This document shows positions 50,072 to 59,305 of a stretch of DNA of 64,000 nt, in pieces. Both the position numbers and the translations under genes were made by a program. The stretch lies in contig NZ_CP121451.1 of NCBI RefSeq assembly GCF_029689945.1, positions 4,216,001 to 4,280,000 on the forward strand. Direction: 5' to 3'. The DNA is from Paenibacillus amylolyticus. GTDB taxonomy: Bacteria > Bacillota > Bacilli > Paenibacillales > Paenibacillaceae. Positions within the stretch are counted from its first letter, which is position 1. Each line of letters begins with the position of its first letter. The notes beneath the pieces are model-generated. The model was given only the letters and a program-made list of their open reading frames with translations, was not told where the DNA came from and made no database searches.

Positions 50072-50722
50072 ATTCAACCCAAACAAAGGTTAGAACAGGA
50101 ACGTACCAGCTTGCGGCAGAAACGCCGAATTGAAATCATTAAATCGGCCACGGCTGTATTCGCACGGCAGGGTTTTGAGCAAACGACGATGCAGGAAATT
50201 GCAAATGAAGCGATACTGGGCGTTGCAACAATTTTCCGTTACTTTCCTAAGAAAGAACATCTTATTGTGGAGGTAGCTGCTAACATCGTGCATTCAGAAA
50301 TTGAGATACTTCAAGACGTATTGCATGATGAAGGTACGTGTTATGAGAAAATGGAGCGCATTTTTGACGCTTTGGTGTTCTATCATCAAGCTCATTATCA
50401 ACAGAATTCCAAACTTATAGAAGCTTTTGAATGTTATGTTGCCTTGTCTAAAACACCTTTGGAGAACTTACAGATTTATCAGGATGCATATGACCAGCTG
50501 ATCCACCTGTTTACAGATCTTGCCCATTTAGGAGAACAGGATGGTTCTGTGCGGACTGATATGAATACAGTAGATACACTAATTACGATGATGAATGTAT
50601 TCGGTAATTTCTCCAAAAAGATGTCCATGCTGCATGATACGGATGCATTTAATACCCGGGTAGACTTGAATCTACAATTTAACATTCTTAAAACGACGTT
50701 TCTTTCAGCGCTTAAAGCTTAA
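50072..50722 (+). CDS. TetR-family regulator, probable ATT start
   Basis: HTH TTMQEIANEAILGVATIFRY preceded by LRQKRRIEIIKSATAVFARQ. AAGGAGG lies eight bases before an ATT codon at 50072 in frame (reading QPKQRLEQERTS, then TTG at 50111). There is no ATG, GTG or TTG at proper spacing and a stop lies at 50036, so ATT initiation is the best reading; TTG 50111 is the fallback. The helical C-terminal domain is ordinary. It converges with the MMPL exporter gene 16 bases away, a possible target. Confidence 0.85.
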   Translation: MQPKQRLEQERTSLRQKRRIEIIKSATAVFARQGFEQTTMQEIANEAILGVATIFRYFPKKEHLIVEVAANIVHSEIEILQDVLHDEGTCYEKMERIFDALVFYHQAHYQQNSKLIEAFECYVALSKTPLENLQIYQDAYDQLIHLFTDLAHLGEQDGSVRTDMNTVDTLITMMNVFGNFSKKMSMLHDTDAFNTRVDLNLQFNILKTTFLSALKA

Positions 50723-50737
50723 TCATATCTTTGTCGT

Positions 50738-52948
50738 TTAGATGTTTGTCTCCGTCTGAACTTTGGTGTTTGGTGTCACTCTGTTCTCCTTCATATTTTC
50801 TTGCATAATAGATTCGCCTTCAATATCAATATTAGGTAGAAGTCGATCCAACCATTTAGGCAGATACCAAGCGTGTTTGCCGAGTATTGTCATGACTGCA
50901 GGTACAAGTGTCATTCGTACGATAAAGGCATCTACCAGGATACCAAAAGCAAGGGCAAGACCCATCGATTTGATGATCGTATCTTCGGCAAAAATAAAGC
51001 TCGCAAACACAGCAATCATGATAAGTCCAGCGGCTGTAACCACGGGCCCGCTGTGAGTTAATCCACTTCTTACTGAACGGTGGGCGTCACCCGTGTGGGT
51101 ATAATCCTCACGCATTCGGCTCACAAGAAATACTTCGTAATCCATTGCCAATCCGAACAAAATTCCTGTCACCAGAATAGGTAGGAAACTTAAAACCGGA
51201 CCAGGTTCTGGAATACCGAACAAGCTGCCAAGATATCCATCCTGTATAACCCATACGATAAAACCAAGTGTTGAACCTAACGTGAATAAGAAGCCAGCAA
51301 CTGCTTTAATAGGAACCAGGATTGAACGGAAGACAAGCATTAGCAGAACAAAGGCCAATCCAACGATCAGCAATGCAAACTTAGGCAGTGCCTCCTGTAA
51401 TTTTTCGGATATATCAATGTTGACTGCCGTTCCACCGGTTACCATAATCTCTACGTTGTCTTTTTTCAGCACGTTCTTCGATTGATCCCGAATAGCTTGT
51501 ACTAATTCAGTTGTGCGAATATCATGTGGTCCTGTCTCAGGCAAGACGGTAATGATTGCTGCTTGTCCTGAAGGGCTAGGAATAGCGGGCGACACACTTG
51601 CAACACCGGGAATATCTTTAATGTAAGTCGTTGCCTCTGCAATCTTGGTCTGGCTGTCCTTGCTGTCACTGGTTTTGGCTACAACGACAAGCGGACCATT
51701 AAAGCCGGCTCCAAAACCTTCTGCTAATAAGTCATAACCTCTTCGTTCCGTGGTTTCGGTTGATTTAAGCCCGCTATCCGGCAAGCCTAGCTGCATGTGC
51801 AGGAATGGCAATGTACATACGCTAAGAATGATTATGGATAAAATCGAAATTAACCACGGTTTTCCAGTGATCAACCCTCCCCAGGCATTTTCTTTTGTTT
51901 TATTTTTCTTTTGACCGGACCATTTGCGCAACCAGCGATTTTCTCGTGCCGGACTAATCCGATCTCCAGCAACAGCCAGCAGAGCAGGAACAAAGATGAT
52001 GGCAATAAGCACTGCGACAAATACACTGATTGCTGCAGCCAAGCCCATCATGGTAATAAACGGAATTTGAACAACGGATAGTCCTACAAGGGCGATAATA
52101 ACGGTCAGACCCGCAAAAACGACTGATCCTCCGGCAGTAGCATTGGCTTGCGCGATGGCCGTCTCACGGTCATAACCTTCGGCCAGCTGTTGACGGTACC
52201 GGGAAATTATGAACAGCGCGTAGTCAATACCTACGGCTAAAGCAAGCATGACAGCGAGAGTGATTGAAAATGAAGACATGGATACAAAGTTAGATCCAAC
52301 GATTACGGTCATCAAGCCAATTCCCAAACCGATTACTGCTGTCAGAATAGGTAATCCGGCTGCAAGAAATGATGTGAAGGTAAAGGCCAGAATCATAAAC
52401 GCAATCAAAATTCCAATGACTTCAGAGATGCCGCCTACCTCAATTTCTGAGAAAGCTACACTGCCTCCGAGTTCTGTCTGCACCCCATTCTTCGTTAATG
52501 TTTCGGCTATATTTAATGCAAGTTCTTTTGAATGTTCTCCTACGTCACTTGGCGCTTGTTTATACGTAATATCAGCATATCCGATTTTTTTGTCTGGACT
52601 TAGCGTCATGGTTTCATATGGATTAGAAACGGAGACGACGGACAGGTCCGTTTTAACATCCTTCAACGCCCTTTTTATTTTAGATTGATTACCCTCTGAA
52701 GTGAGCAATCCCTGATCTGCTTTGAAAATCAGGCGAATCTGACCCCCTCCATCCGACGCGGGAAATTCGGATTTTAATACCTCTGCGGCCTGGTCGGATT
52801 TTGTTCCGGGTATGGTCATCTCACCTGTAAAAGAAGTCCCCATGCCTAGGCCGAGAGCTGCCATTACAATGAGAAGTGTAAGTCCTGCCGTAATTACTTT
52901 TTTACTTTTCCTCGAAGACCAGGCCCCGAGACGATATAACCATTTTGC
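50738..52948 (-). CDS. MMPL/RND-superfamily exporter
   Basis: About 736 residues from MAKWLYRLGAWSSRKSKKVI. Two repeats, each with an extracytoplasmic domain followed by five to six helices. The conserved G-x-x-x-D-Y motifs are LAVGIDYALFIISRYR and LAMDYEVFLVSRMRED, marking proton relay sites of MmpL/ActII-3/YdgH-type pumps. Likely exports lipophilic molecules or drugs. It lies after the two-component system on the same strand with its own regulatory region at 53044-53097, so the NarL-type regulator probably controls it. Confidence 0.92.
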   Translation of the reverse strand, partial: AKWLYRLGAWSSRKSKKVITAGLTLLIVMAALGLGMGTSFTGEMTIPGTKSDQAAEVLKSEFPASDGGGQIRLIFKADQGLLTSEGNQSKIKRALKDVKTDLSVVSVSNPYETMTLSPDKKIGYADITYKQAPSDVGEHSKELALNIAETLTKNGVQTELGGSVAFSEIEVGGISEVIGILIAFMILAFTFTSFLAAGLPILTAVIGLGIGLMTVIVGSNFVSMSSFSITLAVMLALAVGIDYALFIISRYRQQLAEGYDRETAIAQANATAGGSVVFAGLTVIIALVGLSVVQIPFITMMGLAAAISVFVAVLIAIIFVPALLAVAGDRISPARENRWLRKWSGQKKNKTKENAWGGLITGKPWLISILSIIILSVCTLPFLHMQLGLPDSGLKSTETTERRGYDLLAEGFGAGFNGPLVVVAKTSDSKDSQTKIAEATTYIKDIPGVASVSPAIPSPSGQAAIITVLPETGPHDIRTTELVQAIRDQSKNVLKKDNVEIMVTGGTAVNIDISEKLQEALPKFALLIVGLAFVLLMLVFRSILVPIKAVAGFLFTLGSTLGFIVWVIQDGYLGSLFGIPEPGPVLSFLPILVTGILFGLAMDYEVFLVSRMREDYTHTGDAHRSVRSGLTHSGPVVTAAGLIMIAVFASFIFAEDTIIKSMGLALAFGILVDAFIVRMTLVPAVMTILGKHAWYLPKWLDRLLPNIDIEGESIMQENMKENRVTPNTKVQTETNI

Positions 52949-53043
52949 CATAATAAACGTCATGCCCCTTTCAACTTGCTGCAATTAGGAAGTGTGTCAT
53001 CACCACCCTATGTCTGTATTGTATTGAAAAATAGTCGAAAAAA

Positions 53044-53097
53044 ATCGTACATAAGGGCATTCCCTAAATGTACGATCGGGCAAGATCGGGCATGTAC
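53044..53097. promoter_or_regulatory. Inverted repeat and GGGCATGTAC box upstream of the MMPL exporter
   Basis: ATCGTACATAAGGG and CCCTAAATGTACGAT form a near-perfect inverted repeat (53044-53076). It is followed at 53088-53097 by GGGCATGTAC, which recurs inverted at 55058-55067 in front of the histidine kinase. A shared response-regulator site is the likely meaning. Confidence 0.55.
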
Positions 53098-53135
53098 GTT
53101 TGTTGAATCGAGACGTACGCGAGGCATTTTTTTAC

Positions 53136-53780
53136 TTAGAGATGCAAAAGTCCCTTTTCGACAGCGACAGCAACCGCTTGAGATCGTGAATCCACGCCTA
53201 GTTTGTTGTAAATATTCGTAAGATGAGCCTTCACCGTACGTTCGGCAATGCCCATATCAAAAGCAATTTCCTTACTACGCATCCCTCTTGCGATGGCTTG
53301 CAGAACAATCGTTTCTTTATCGCTAAGCAAGGTAGGCTCCGTTTTTTTGGCTAATGATCGAGTCTGATGAGCAAATAACCTGGCAGTAATCTCTGGCTGA
53401 AGCAAAGTCTCTCCACGAAGTGCAGAGTCCAATGTGCGGAACAGGTTTTCACGGCTGGTATCTTTTAGAAGATATCCTTTGGCACCCAGGGATAAACCTT
53501 CGATCATAAGTTCGTCCTCGTTATATGTAGTAAGAATGATAACGGAAATAAGCAGGCCTTGTTCCTGCATCCGCTTCATTGTATCCAGTCCTCCAAGCCC
53601 CCCTGGCATGTTAAGGTCCATCAGAATGACATCCGGTTCTGAACTTTCCATCAGTTTTAATGCCTCAACACCTTCGCTCGCTTCTCCTACAATGCAGTAA
53701 TTGTCGTCTGTTTCAAGAATAAGCTTCAGACCTTCTCTTACAACCCAATGGTCGTCCACAATCATAACTTTGTGCTTCAT
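53136..53780 (-). CDS. NarL/LuxR-type response regulator
   Basis: 214 residues. Receiver domain with acidic pocket VMIVDDHWVVREG, phospho-Asp in DVILMDLNMPGG, and Lys in LGAKGYLLKDTS. LuxR HTH at residues 150-205 (LLSDKETIVLQAIARGMRSK, then RTVKAHLTNIYNKLGVDSRS). It is 25 bases downstream of its kinase and upstream of the MMPL pump, suggesting a stress or drug-responsive export system of the LiaRS/DesR kind. Confidence 0.95.
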   Translation of the reverse strand: MKHKVMIVDDHWVVREGLKLILETDDNYCIVGEASEGVEALKLMESSEPDVILMDLNMPGGLGGLDTMKRMQEQGLLISVIILTTYNEDELMIEGLSLGAKGYLLKDTSRENLFRTLDSALRGETLLQPEITARLFAHQTRSLAKKTEPTLLSDKETIVLQAIARGMRSKEIAFDMGIAERTVKAHLTNIYNKLGVDSRSQAVAVAVEKGLLHL

Positions 53781-53805
53781 GCGGCTATCCCTCTCCTCCT
53801 ACCGA

Positions 53806-55002
53806 TTATAATGGAACGCTTAAATGTATAGCTGTTCCTTCTTCATTACTGTGAATCTCAATACTCCCGCCAATGAGTCTGGCGCGCTCCTGTATGCCAA
53901 TCAAACCGTAGTGGCCATGTAATTTTCCGATGTGATCCGTGTTAAATCCTTGGCCGTTATCAACGATGTTCAGGTTAAACTGATTATTGTTATGGCTGAT
54001 AGTTATCGTGACAAGGTTCGCTTGTGCGTGACGGGCGATATTCATAAGGGACTCGCTCAAAATATGCAGGATATGCTCCATCTGCACTTTGGACAACTGT
54101 GCAGAGAGCTCTCCCTGAAATTCAGTTGCAATGCCAGTAGCCTGTCGGAATCGTTCCAGTTGTTCATGAAACGCCTCGCTCAGCGTGATGGAAGGGTTTG
54201 ATTTTGTGCGTAAATCATCTATTGCTCGTCGTGCATCCGCCAATGATTGTCTGGCCTGTACCATGGCATTGCGTATAATCTCCTGTGCTTTGAGCTGGTT
54301 CCCTTTTTCTTGATGTATACTTGCAGCCTCCAGCTGCATAATGATTCCGGCAAGCCCCTGGGCCAGTGTGTCATGCAAGTCCCTAGCCATCCGCTGTCTC
54401 TCACTAGTGAGTGTGAGCTCCTCTACTTTTTGGTGAGCCAGCTCTAATTCCCGCAAGAAATTTTGGGTTCTGACACGTGCATTCACTTGTTTGTAAAACA
54501 ATGACGCGTAAGATATGACTACGACCATCATGAGCAATAGTAATAAAACAAGCAGTGCCGTCTCAGGCCCAGTTCGATTAAATAATGTTAGAGAACAAAA
54601 CATGACATAGAGCACAAATGCAACAAAAACCACTTTTGCTGTTTCGAAATAGATCGCAACGGTTTGCCCGATTAATACAGGTATAAGACCAATCAGAATT
54701 GCCGGCATGCCATCTGGCATAAGAATAGCACTACCGTATATTAAACTTGCTTGAATTATAATATATAATGGCTTGGAATAAGCCACCACCGAACCTGTTA
54801 TCCAGTATAAGTAAGTATGGATGAACATCACTATGACGAAAAAAACACTCGAAATAATAATGGGTGCGGACATGGTCTGTAATATAAGAGTTGCAGTGGT
54901 AACAAGGCATAGCCATATTAACACAGGGAGCCGCGAAGCGGATAAAGGATCGATAGGTTCTTCTGCCTCTGAAGCGGTATTCATTCTTTTCTTAAACCAC
55001 AT
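53806..55002 (-). CDS. NarL-family sensor histidine kinase
   Basis: About 398 residues from MWFKKRMNTASEAEEPIDPL, GAGGTG before ATG. Five to six membrane helices with short loops (no large sensor domain), a linker, the HisKA_3 box RQRMARDLHDTLAQGLAGII (His in RDLHDT), and an HATPase domain with SESLMNIARHAQA and VDNGQGFNTDHIG. Such intramembrane-sensing kinases often detect envelope stress. Partner of the regulator at 53136. Confidence 0.93.
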   Translation of the reverse strand: MWFKKRMNTASEAEEPIDPLSASRLPVLIWLCLVTTATLILQTMSAPIIISSVFFVIVMFIHTYLYWITGSVVAYSKPLYIIIQASLIYGSAILMPDGMPAILIGLIPVLIGQTVAIYFETAKVVFVAFVLYVMFCSLTLFNRTGPETALLVLLLLLMMVVVISYASLFYKQVNARVRTQNFLRELELAHQKVEELTLTSERQRMARDLHDTLAQGLAGIIMQLEAASIHQEKGNQLKAQEIIRNAMVQARQSLADARRAIDDLRTKSNPSITLSEAFHEQLERFRQATGIATEFQGELSAQLSKVQMEHILHILSESLMNIARHAQANLVTITISHNNNQFNLNIVDNGQGFNTDHIGKLHGHYGLIGIQERARLIGGSIEIHSNEEGTAIHLSVPL

Positions 55003-55049
55003 TGGATTCACCTCGGTATCCAGTATACCTCTTTTCGCCAGGAAAAATA

Positions 55050-55076
55050 GTACGTTAGTACATGCCCTTTCGGACA
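55050..55076. promoter_or_regulatory. GTACATGCCC box upstream of the histidine-kinase operon
   Basis: GTACGTTAGTACATGCCC lies about 50 bases before the kinase start. GTACATGCCC is the inverse of the box at 53088-53097 and suggests autoregulation by the response regulator. Confidence 0.45.
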
Positions 55077-55174
55077 TACGAAACGAAGAGCGTTAGCAAA
55101 AAAATTTTAGACGTTTGCTAACTAAATCCCACCTCAGTTTAATCACTCAAAAGAGACTTTATCCTCATGTATAT

Positions 55175-55262
55175 AAGTCCTTATTACAAGTTCTTGTCCT
55201 TGGCTTGGGACAAAACTTGTAGCGATAAAATAAAAAAGCCGCTAAAATAGCGACTCCTTTTT
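55175..55262 (+). repeat. Dispersed repeat family A, long copy
   Basis: ACAAGTTCTTGTCC and GGGACAAAACTTGT form an inverted pair, followed by AGCGATAAAATAAAAAAGCC and GCTAAAATAGCGACT. The layout equals the left part of the copy at 10903-11014. The hairpin can terminate kbl-tdh transcripts, whose last stop is at 55286. Confidence 0.65.
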
Positions 55263-55285
55263 CTCAATTAACGACCATAATCAAG

Positions 55286-56245
55286 TTAAGCTTTGCGAAG
55301 CATTTGTCTTTCGCTTAGATGTAACAGCATATCCTTCGTCATAGCCTTCAAGTCGTAGCGGGCATGAAATCCCCATTCTGTTTTTGCTGCCGTCGCATCA
55401 ATCGAATGCGGCCAACTATCGGCAATCGCCTGTCTTTTCGGATCAACATCATAATCGAGGATAAAGCCGGGAATCTCTTCACGAATTGCAGCAGCGATCG
55501 CCTCTGGATCTACACTCATTGCGGTGACATTAAATGAGTTTCGGTGCATCAACCGGGAAGAATCCGCTTCCATTAAATCAATGATAGCGTCCAGGGCATC
55601 TGGCATATACATCATGTCCATGTTTGAGTCTTTGGCGATATAAGATGTATACCGGCCGGCCGTCACGGCTGCGTGATAAATTTCCACCGCGTAATCCGTC
55701 GTTCCTCCACCGGGAGGCGTCATATAAGATATCAAACCGGGGAATCGCAGCCCTCTAGTATCCACGCCGTATTTGTGAAAATAATAATCACAAAGCAGTT
55801 CGCCGGACACCTTGTTTACGCCGTACATCGTATTGGGCCTCTGGATCGTATCCTGCGGGGTATTGTCTTTCGGAGTCGAAGGGCCAAAAGCTCCAATGGA
55901 GCTTGGAGTGAAAAATTGGCAGCCGAGCTCCCTGGAAATTTCAAGTGCATTCATCAATCCGCCCATATTCAAATTCCAGGCAAGCAGCGGTTTCTCCTCT
56001 GCGGTAGCCGACAGCAGCGCAGCCAAATGAATGACGGTGTCCACTTCGTATCGCTTGGCAATTTCGAACATCGCTTTAGCATTCGTCACGTCCAGCAGCT
56101 CGAATGGCCCGGATCGGGTAATTTCGTGAGATGATGACCTGAGATCCGTAGCAACGACGTGATCCGCACCATAAATTTCACGTAATTTGACAACTAACTC
56201 AGAACCGATTTGGCCCAGTGCTCCGGTCACCAAAATCTTGTTCAT
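55286..56245 (-). CDS. tdh: L-threonine 3-dehydrogenase, epimerase-type SDR
   Basis: 319 residues. G-x-x-G-x-x-G in VTGALGQIGSELV; the catalytic Tyr/Lys in TMYGVNKVSGELL; RFPGLISYMTPPGGGTTDYA is the signature of the extended-SDR threonine dehydrogenases that differ from the zinc MDR type. Converts L-threonine plus NAD to 2-amino-3-ketobutyrate. It is 37 bases downstream of kbl, which uses that unstable product, so the two form a complete threonine-to-glycine operon. Confidence 0.93.
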   Translation of the reverse strand: MNKILVTGALGQIGSELVVKLREIYGADHVVATDLRSSSHEITRSGPFELLDVTNAKAMFEIAKRYEVDTVIHLAALLSATAEEKPLLAWNLNMGGLMNALEISRELGCQFFTPSSIGAFGPSTPKDNTPQDTIQRPNTMYGVNKVSGELLCDYYFHKYGVDTRGLRFPGLISYMTPPGGGTTDYAVEIYHAAVTAGRYTSYIAKDSNMDMMYMPDALDAIIDLMEADSSRLMHRNSFNVTAMSVDPEAIAAAIREEIPGFILDYDVDPKRQAIADSWPHSIDATAAKTEWGFHARYDLKAMTKDMLLHLSERQMLRKA

Positions 56246-56282
56246 AAGACATTCCTCCCGAAATAGACTCCAGCGGATGCAG

Positions 56283-57473
56283 CTATATCAGCTTCATTTC
56301 CTTGCCAACTTTCTCATAAACAGAGATCACTTGATCCAGCATTTCCTTGGTATGGGCAGCTGTCGGCATATTGCGTATTCTTCCGGTTCCTTTTGGGACC
56401 GTCGGAAACAGGATTGCCTTGGCGTAAACGCCTTCTTCATAGAGCCGTTTACTAAACTGTTGGGTGATTACTTCATCACCAATAATACAGGGTGTGATCG
56501 GAGTTTCGCTTTGGCCTACATCATATCCAAGCTGGCTCAAGCCATTTTTCAAATGATTGCCGTTCTCCCACAGCTTCTCGATCAGCTCTTTGTCATTCAT
56601 CAGAATGTCGACAGCAGCGCTACAAGAAGCAATTGCAGCCGGAGGTAGCGATGTCGAGAACAGAAACGGACGGCTTCTCAGCTTCAACCATTCAATTAGT
56701 TGTTTTTTACCCGCGACATAACCGCCGACAACACCGATCGCCTTGGAAAGAGTACCAATCTGAAAGTCAATGCGATCGGACAATCCAAAATGCTTCACGG
56801 TTCCCGCACCTGCTCCGAGAACGCCCGAACCGTGGGCATCATCCACATAAGTAATCAGATCGAATTCTTCTGCTATTTTCACGATTTCGGGCAGCTTTGC
56901 TATATCACCATCCATGGAGAAAACCCCGTCGGTAATGACCATAATTTTATGATACTGACCGGATTCCTTGGCCTCTTTCGCCTGCTGTCTTAAATCATTC
57001 ATATCCGAATGCTTAAAGCGAATCACCTTGGCTCTCGACAAGCGGCAGCCATCAATAATTGAGGCGTGGTTCAGCTCATCTGATAAAATCGCATCATGCT
57101 GGTCCATTACCGCAGATATAGCAGCCATATTACAGTTAAATCCCGATTGATACACGATAACAGCTTCCGTTTTTTTAAACCGGGCCAGTTTTTCTTCAAG
57201 CTCAATATGAAGATCCATCGTACCATTAATTGTCCTCACAGCCCCTGCGCCTGCCCCGTAAGTCTGCGCCGCCTTAACTGAAGCATCAATCAGGCGGTGA
57301 TCTGTTGCCAGTCCCAAATAGTTATTAGAAGATAAATTGACTAGGGACTTTCCGTCGATACGAATAACAGGACCATTTGCGCCCTCCAGCGTATCGATGA
57401 CGTTATATAGACCTTTAGTCTTGAGGTCTTCAATGTTCGAACTTAAAAATTGGTCCAATGCTTGACTTGACAT
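56283..57473 (-). CDS. kbl: Glycine C-acetyltransferase (2-amino-3-ketobutyrate CoA ligase)
   Basis: 396 residues from [29 protein letters not shown] before ATG. Class-II PLP enzyme: [43 protein letters not shown], and the PLP lysine in [15 protein letters not shown]. The alpha-oxoamine synthase family also includes BioF and HemA, but pairing with tdh decides for Kbl. Cleaves 2-amino-3-ketobutyrate with CoA to glycine and acetyl-CoA. First gene of the operon. Confidence 0.93.
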   Translation of the reverse strand: MSSQALDQFLSSNIEDLKTKGLYNVIDTLEGANGPVIRIDGKSLVNLSSNNYLGLATDHRLIDASVKAAQTYGAGAGAVRTINGTMDLHIELEEKLARFKKTEAVIVYQSGFNCNMAAISAVMDQHDAILSDELNHASIIDGCRLSRAKVIRFKHSDMNDLRQQAKEAKESGQYHKIMVITDGVFSMDGDIAKLPEIVKIAEEFDLITYVDDAHGSGVLGAGAGTVKHFGLSDRIDFQIGTLSKAIGVVGGYVAGKKQLIEWLKLRSRPFLFSTSLPPAAIASCSAAVDILMNDKELIEKLWENGNHLKNGLSQLGYDVGQSETPITPCIIGDEVITQQFSKRLYEEGVYAKAILFPTVPKGTGRIRNMPTAAHTKEMLDQVISVYEKVGKEMKLI

Positions 57474-57634
57474 TTTATTCCCTCCTTGATATACGTTTGT
57501 CCTCATACAGGAGACATGAGATTTTCCGGAAAAACCTTGTTATAGAAGGAGTTATGCTGATTTCAATGTAGCATCTTTTTTATTTTTTGTACACATGTGG
57601 CGGACAAAAAGCAGAAATATCCGCTAATATACAT

Positions 57635-57669
57635 AGCGATTGCTTCCCCCATTCCCGAGAGCAATCGCT
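57635..57669. other. Hairpin upstream of kbl
   Basis: AGCGATTGCT and AGCAATCGCT are exact 10-bp arms with a 15-base loop, about 160 bases before the kbl start and without a T-tract. It could be an operator or leader element. No match to a riboswitch class that I know. The remaining 57474-57776 shows no gene. Confidence 0.4.
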
Positions 57670-57776
57670 GAATATATCGTTCTACTGAATAGTCAGCCAC
57701 TAGAACTTCACGTTTATCAGCTTAAGCTATCTGATATGTTGAGATATTAGCTAAGTACCAAGACTAATGTATGCAC

Positions 57777-57805
57777 TTGTATTTATAAACCGATCGGTTT
57801 ATACT
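57777..57805 (+). promoter_or_regulatory. Promoter with TetR operator filling the spacer (copy 1)
   Basis: TTGTAT (-35), a 17-base spacer and TATACT (-10). The 20-bp perfect palindrome TATAAACCGATCGGTTTATA occupies the spacer and overlaps the -10 (57784-57803). Drives the hydrolase at 57917. Essentially the same element recurs at 58783-58811. Confidence 0.85.
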
Positions 57806-57916
57806 GTAACAAACAGTTTAGAAAGTGAGGCGATCGATAAACAAGACCCATTCATGTTTCGGAGACAAATAGCTTCTGTATAAACAAAAATATAATAACT
57901 GATGGAGGTATTTTCC

Positions 57917-58753
57917 ATGGCTAAAGTAAATGTAGGCGCTGAGAATGACCAACCAATTGAATTGTATTATGAAGATCATGGTGCGGGAAAACCAATTATT
58001 TTGATTCATGGTTGGCCTTTGAGTGGTCGATCCTGGGAAAAGCAAGTTCCTGCCCTAATTGAAGCGGGCTACCGTGTTATCACATATGACCGTCGTGGCT
58101 TCGGTCAGTCTTCTCAACCTTGGGACGGTTATGACTATGATTCTTTTGCTTCGGATTTGCATCAATTGATTTTGCATCTTGATCTGCATGATGCCACATT
58201 AGTCGGATTCTCCATGGGTGGCGGCGAAGTTGCACGGTATGTCGGAACCTACGGAACAGAACGCGTTTCCAGAGCCGTATTTGCGGGAGCGGTTCCTCCC
58301 TATCTCTATATAACTGAAGACAATCCTCAAGGAGGATTGGATGATGCAACGATTGCAGAATTTCAAAACGGGGTAAAAGCAGATCGGCTAGCATTCCTGG
58401 ATGGTTTTACAAGCAACTTTTTCGCTGCTGGTGACCGTACAGACCTTGTGAGCGAACCATTCCGTATCTATAACCGTGATATTGCAGCTCTGGCTTCACC
58501 TAAAGGCACACTGGATTGTATTGCTGCCTTTGCCCTTACTGATTTCCGTCAGGATTTGGAGAAATTCAATATTCCAACACTGGTTATCCATGGCGATTCA
58601 GATGCCATCGTGCCTTTGGAGGTGAGTGGACAACGTACTCATGAATCCATCCCTGGCAGTCGTTTGGTCGTTATCGAAGGTGGACCACACGGATTTAATG
58701 CGACCCATTCTGATCCATTTAATGCAGCATTGATCGAATTTTTGCAGGGTTAG
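57917..58753 (+). CDS. Alpha/beta hydrolase, non-haem chloroperoxidase type
   Basis: 278 residues from MAKVNVGAENDQPIELYYED, GGAGG eight bases before ATG. IILIHGWPLSGRSWE is the oxyanion-loop region, GFSMGGGEVARYV holds the nucleophile Ser, HGDSDAIVP the Asp, and GGPHGFNATH the catalytic His. The sequence is of the cofactor-free haloperoxidase/esterase group. Its promoter is covered by the TetR operator, so it is probably induced by the ligand of the regulator at 59302. Confidence 0.93.
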   Translation: MAKVNVGAENDQPIELYYEDHGAGKPIILIHGWPLSGRSWEKQVPALIEAGYRVITYDRRGFGQSSQPWDGYDYDSFASDLHQLILHLDLHDATLVGFSMGGGEVARYVGTYGTERVSRAVFAGAVPPYLYITEDNPQGGLDDATIAEFQNGVKADRLAFLDGFTSNFFAAGDRTDLVSEPFRIYNRDIAALASPKGTLDCIAAFALTDFRQDLEKFNIPTLVIHGDSDAIVPLEVSGQRTHESIPGSRLVVIEGGPHGFNATHSDPFNAALIEFLQG

Positions 58754-58782
58754 ATTAAAAGGTATTGAATAAGGATGTAGAC

Positions 58783-58811
58783 TTGCACTTATAAACCGAT
58801 CGGTTTATACT
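58783..58811 (+). promoter_or_regulatory. Promoter with TetR operator filling the spacer (copy 2)
   Basis: TTGCAC, 17 bases, TATACT, with the identical palindrome TATAAACCGATCGGTTTATA at 58790-58809. The following ACAAACAGTATAGA also parallels copy 1. Drives the DUF1348 and TetR pair, giving autoregulation. Confidence 0.85.
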
Positions 58812-58843
58812 AACACAAACAGTATAGAGAGCGAGGAAATCTA

Positions 58844-59305
58844 ATGAATCATTTAACTCCCCCATTCACTCGTGAGACCGCAATCCAAAAAACGCGTATG
58901 GCTGAAGACAGCTGGAATAGCCGCGATCCTCATCGCGTCTCGCTTGTGTATACCGAAGATTGTTATTGGAGAAATCGGAGCGAATTCATAACAGGCCGCC
59001 AAGAAATTGTATCTTTACTAACTAGAAAATGGGCCAAAGAACTGGACTACCGCCTGATTAAGGAGCTTTGGTCATTTACGGATAACCGTATCGCAGTTAG
59101 ATTCGCTTATGAATGGCATGATGATCGTGGCCATTGGTTCAGATCGTATGGAAACGAGAATTGGGAATTTGCTGACGACGGCTTGATGCAGCGCAGATTT
59201 GCTTCGATTAATGACATGCCGATTAAGGAAGAGGAACGTAAATTTCATTGGCCTCTCGGCACGCGTCCTGCTGAACACCCCAGCCTAAGTGAGTTAAACC
59301 TATGA
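58844..59305 (+). CDS. DUF1348 (NTF2-like) family protein
   Basis: 153 residues; GCGAGGAAATCTA before [43 protein letters not shown] and [24 protein letters not shown] segments, then [17 protein letters not shown], match DUF1348, a SnoaL/NTF2-fold family without a settled activity. Overlaps the TetR gene by four bases (ATGA), so the two are translationally coupled. Confidence 0.88.
   Translation: MNHLTPPFTRETAIQKTRMAEDSWNSRDPHRVSLVYTEDCYWRNRSEFITGRQEIVSLLTRKWAKELDYRLIKELWSFTDNRIAVRFAYEWHDDRGHWFRSYGNENWEFADDGLMQRRFASINDMPIKEEERKFHWPLGTRPAEHPSLSELNL

Noticed and set aside
57635..57669. Riboswitch (for example glycine) upstream of kbl-tdh
   Set aside because: Only a simple hairpin is present; the conserved tandem aptamer features of a glycine switch or a T-box were not found.
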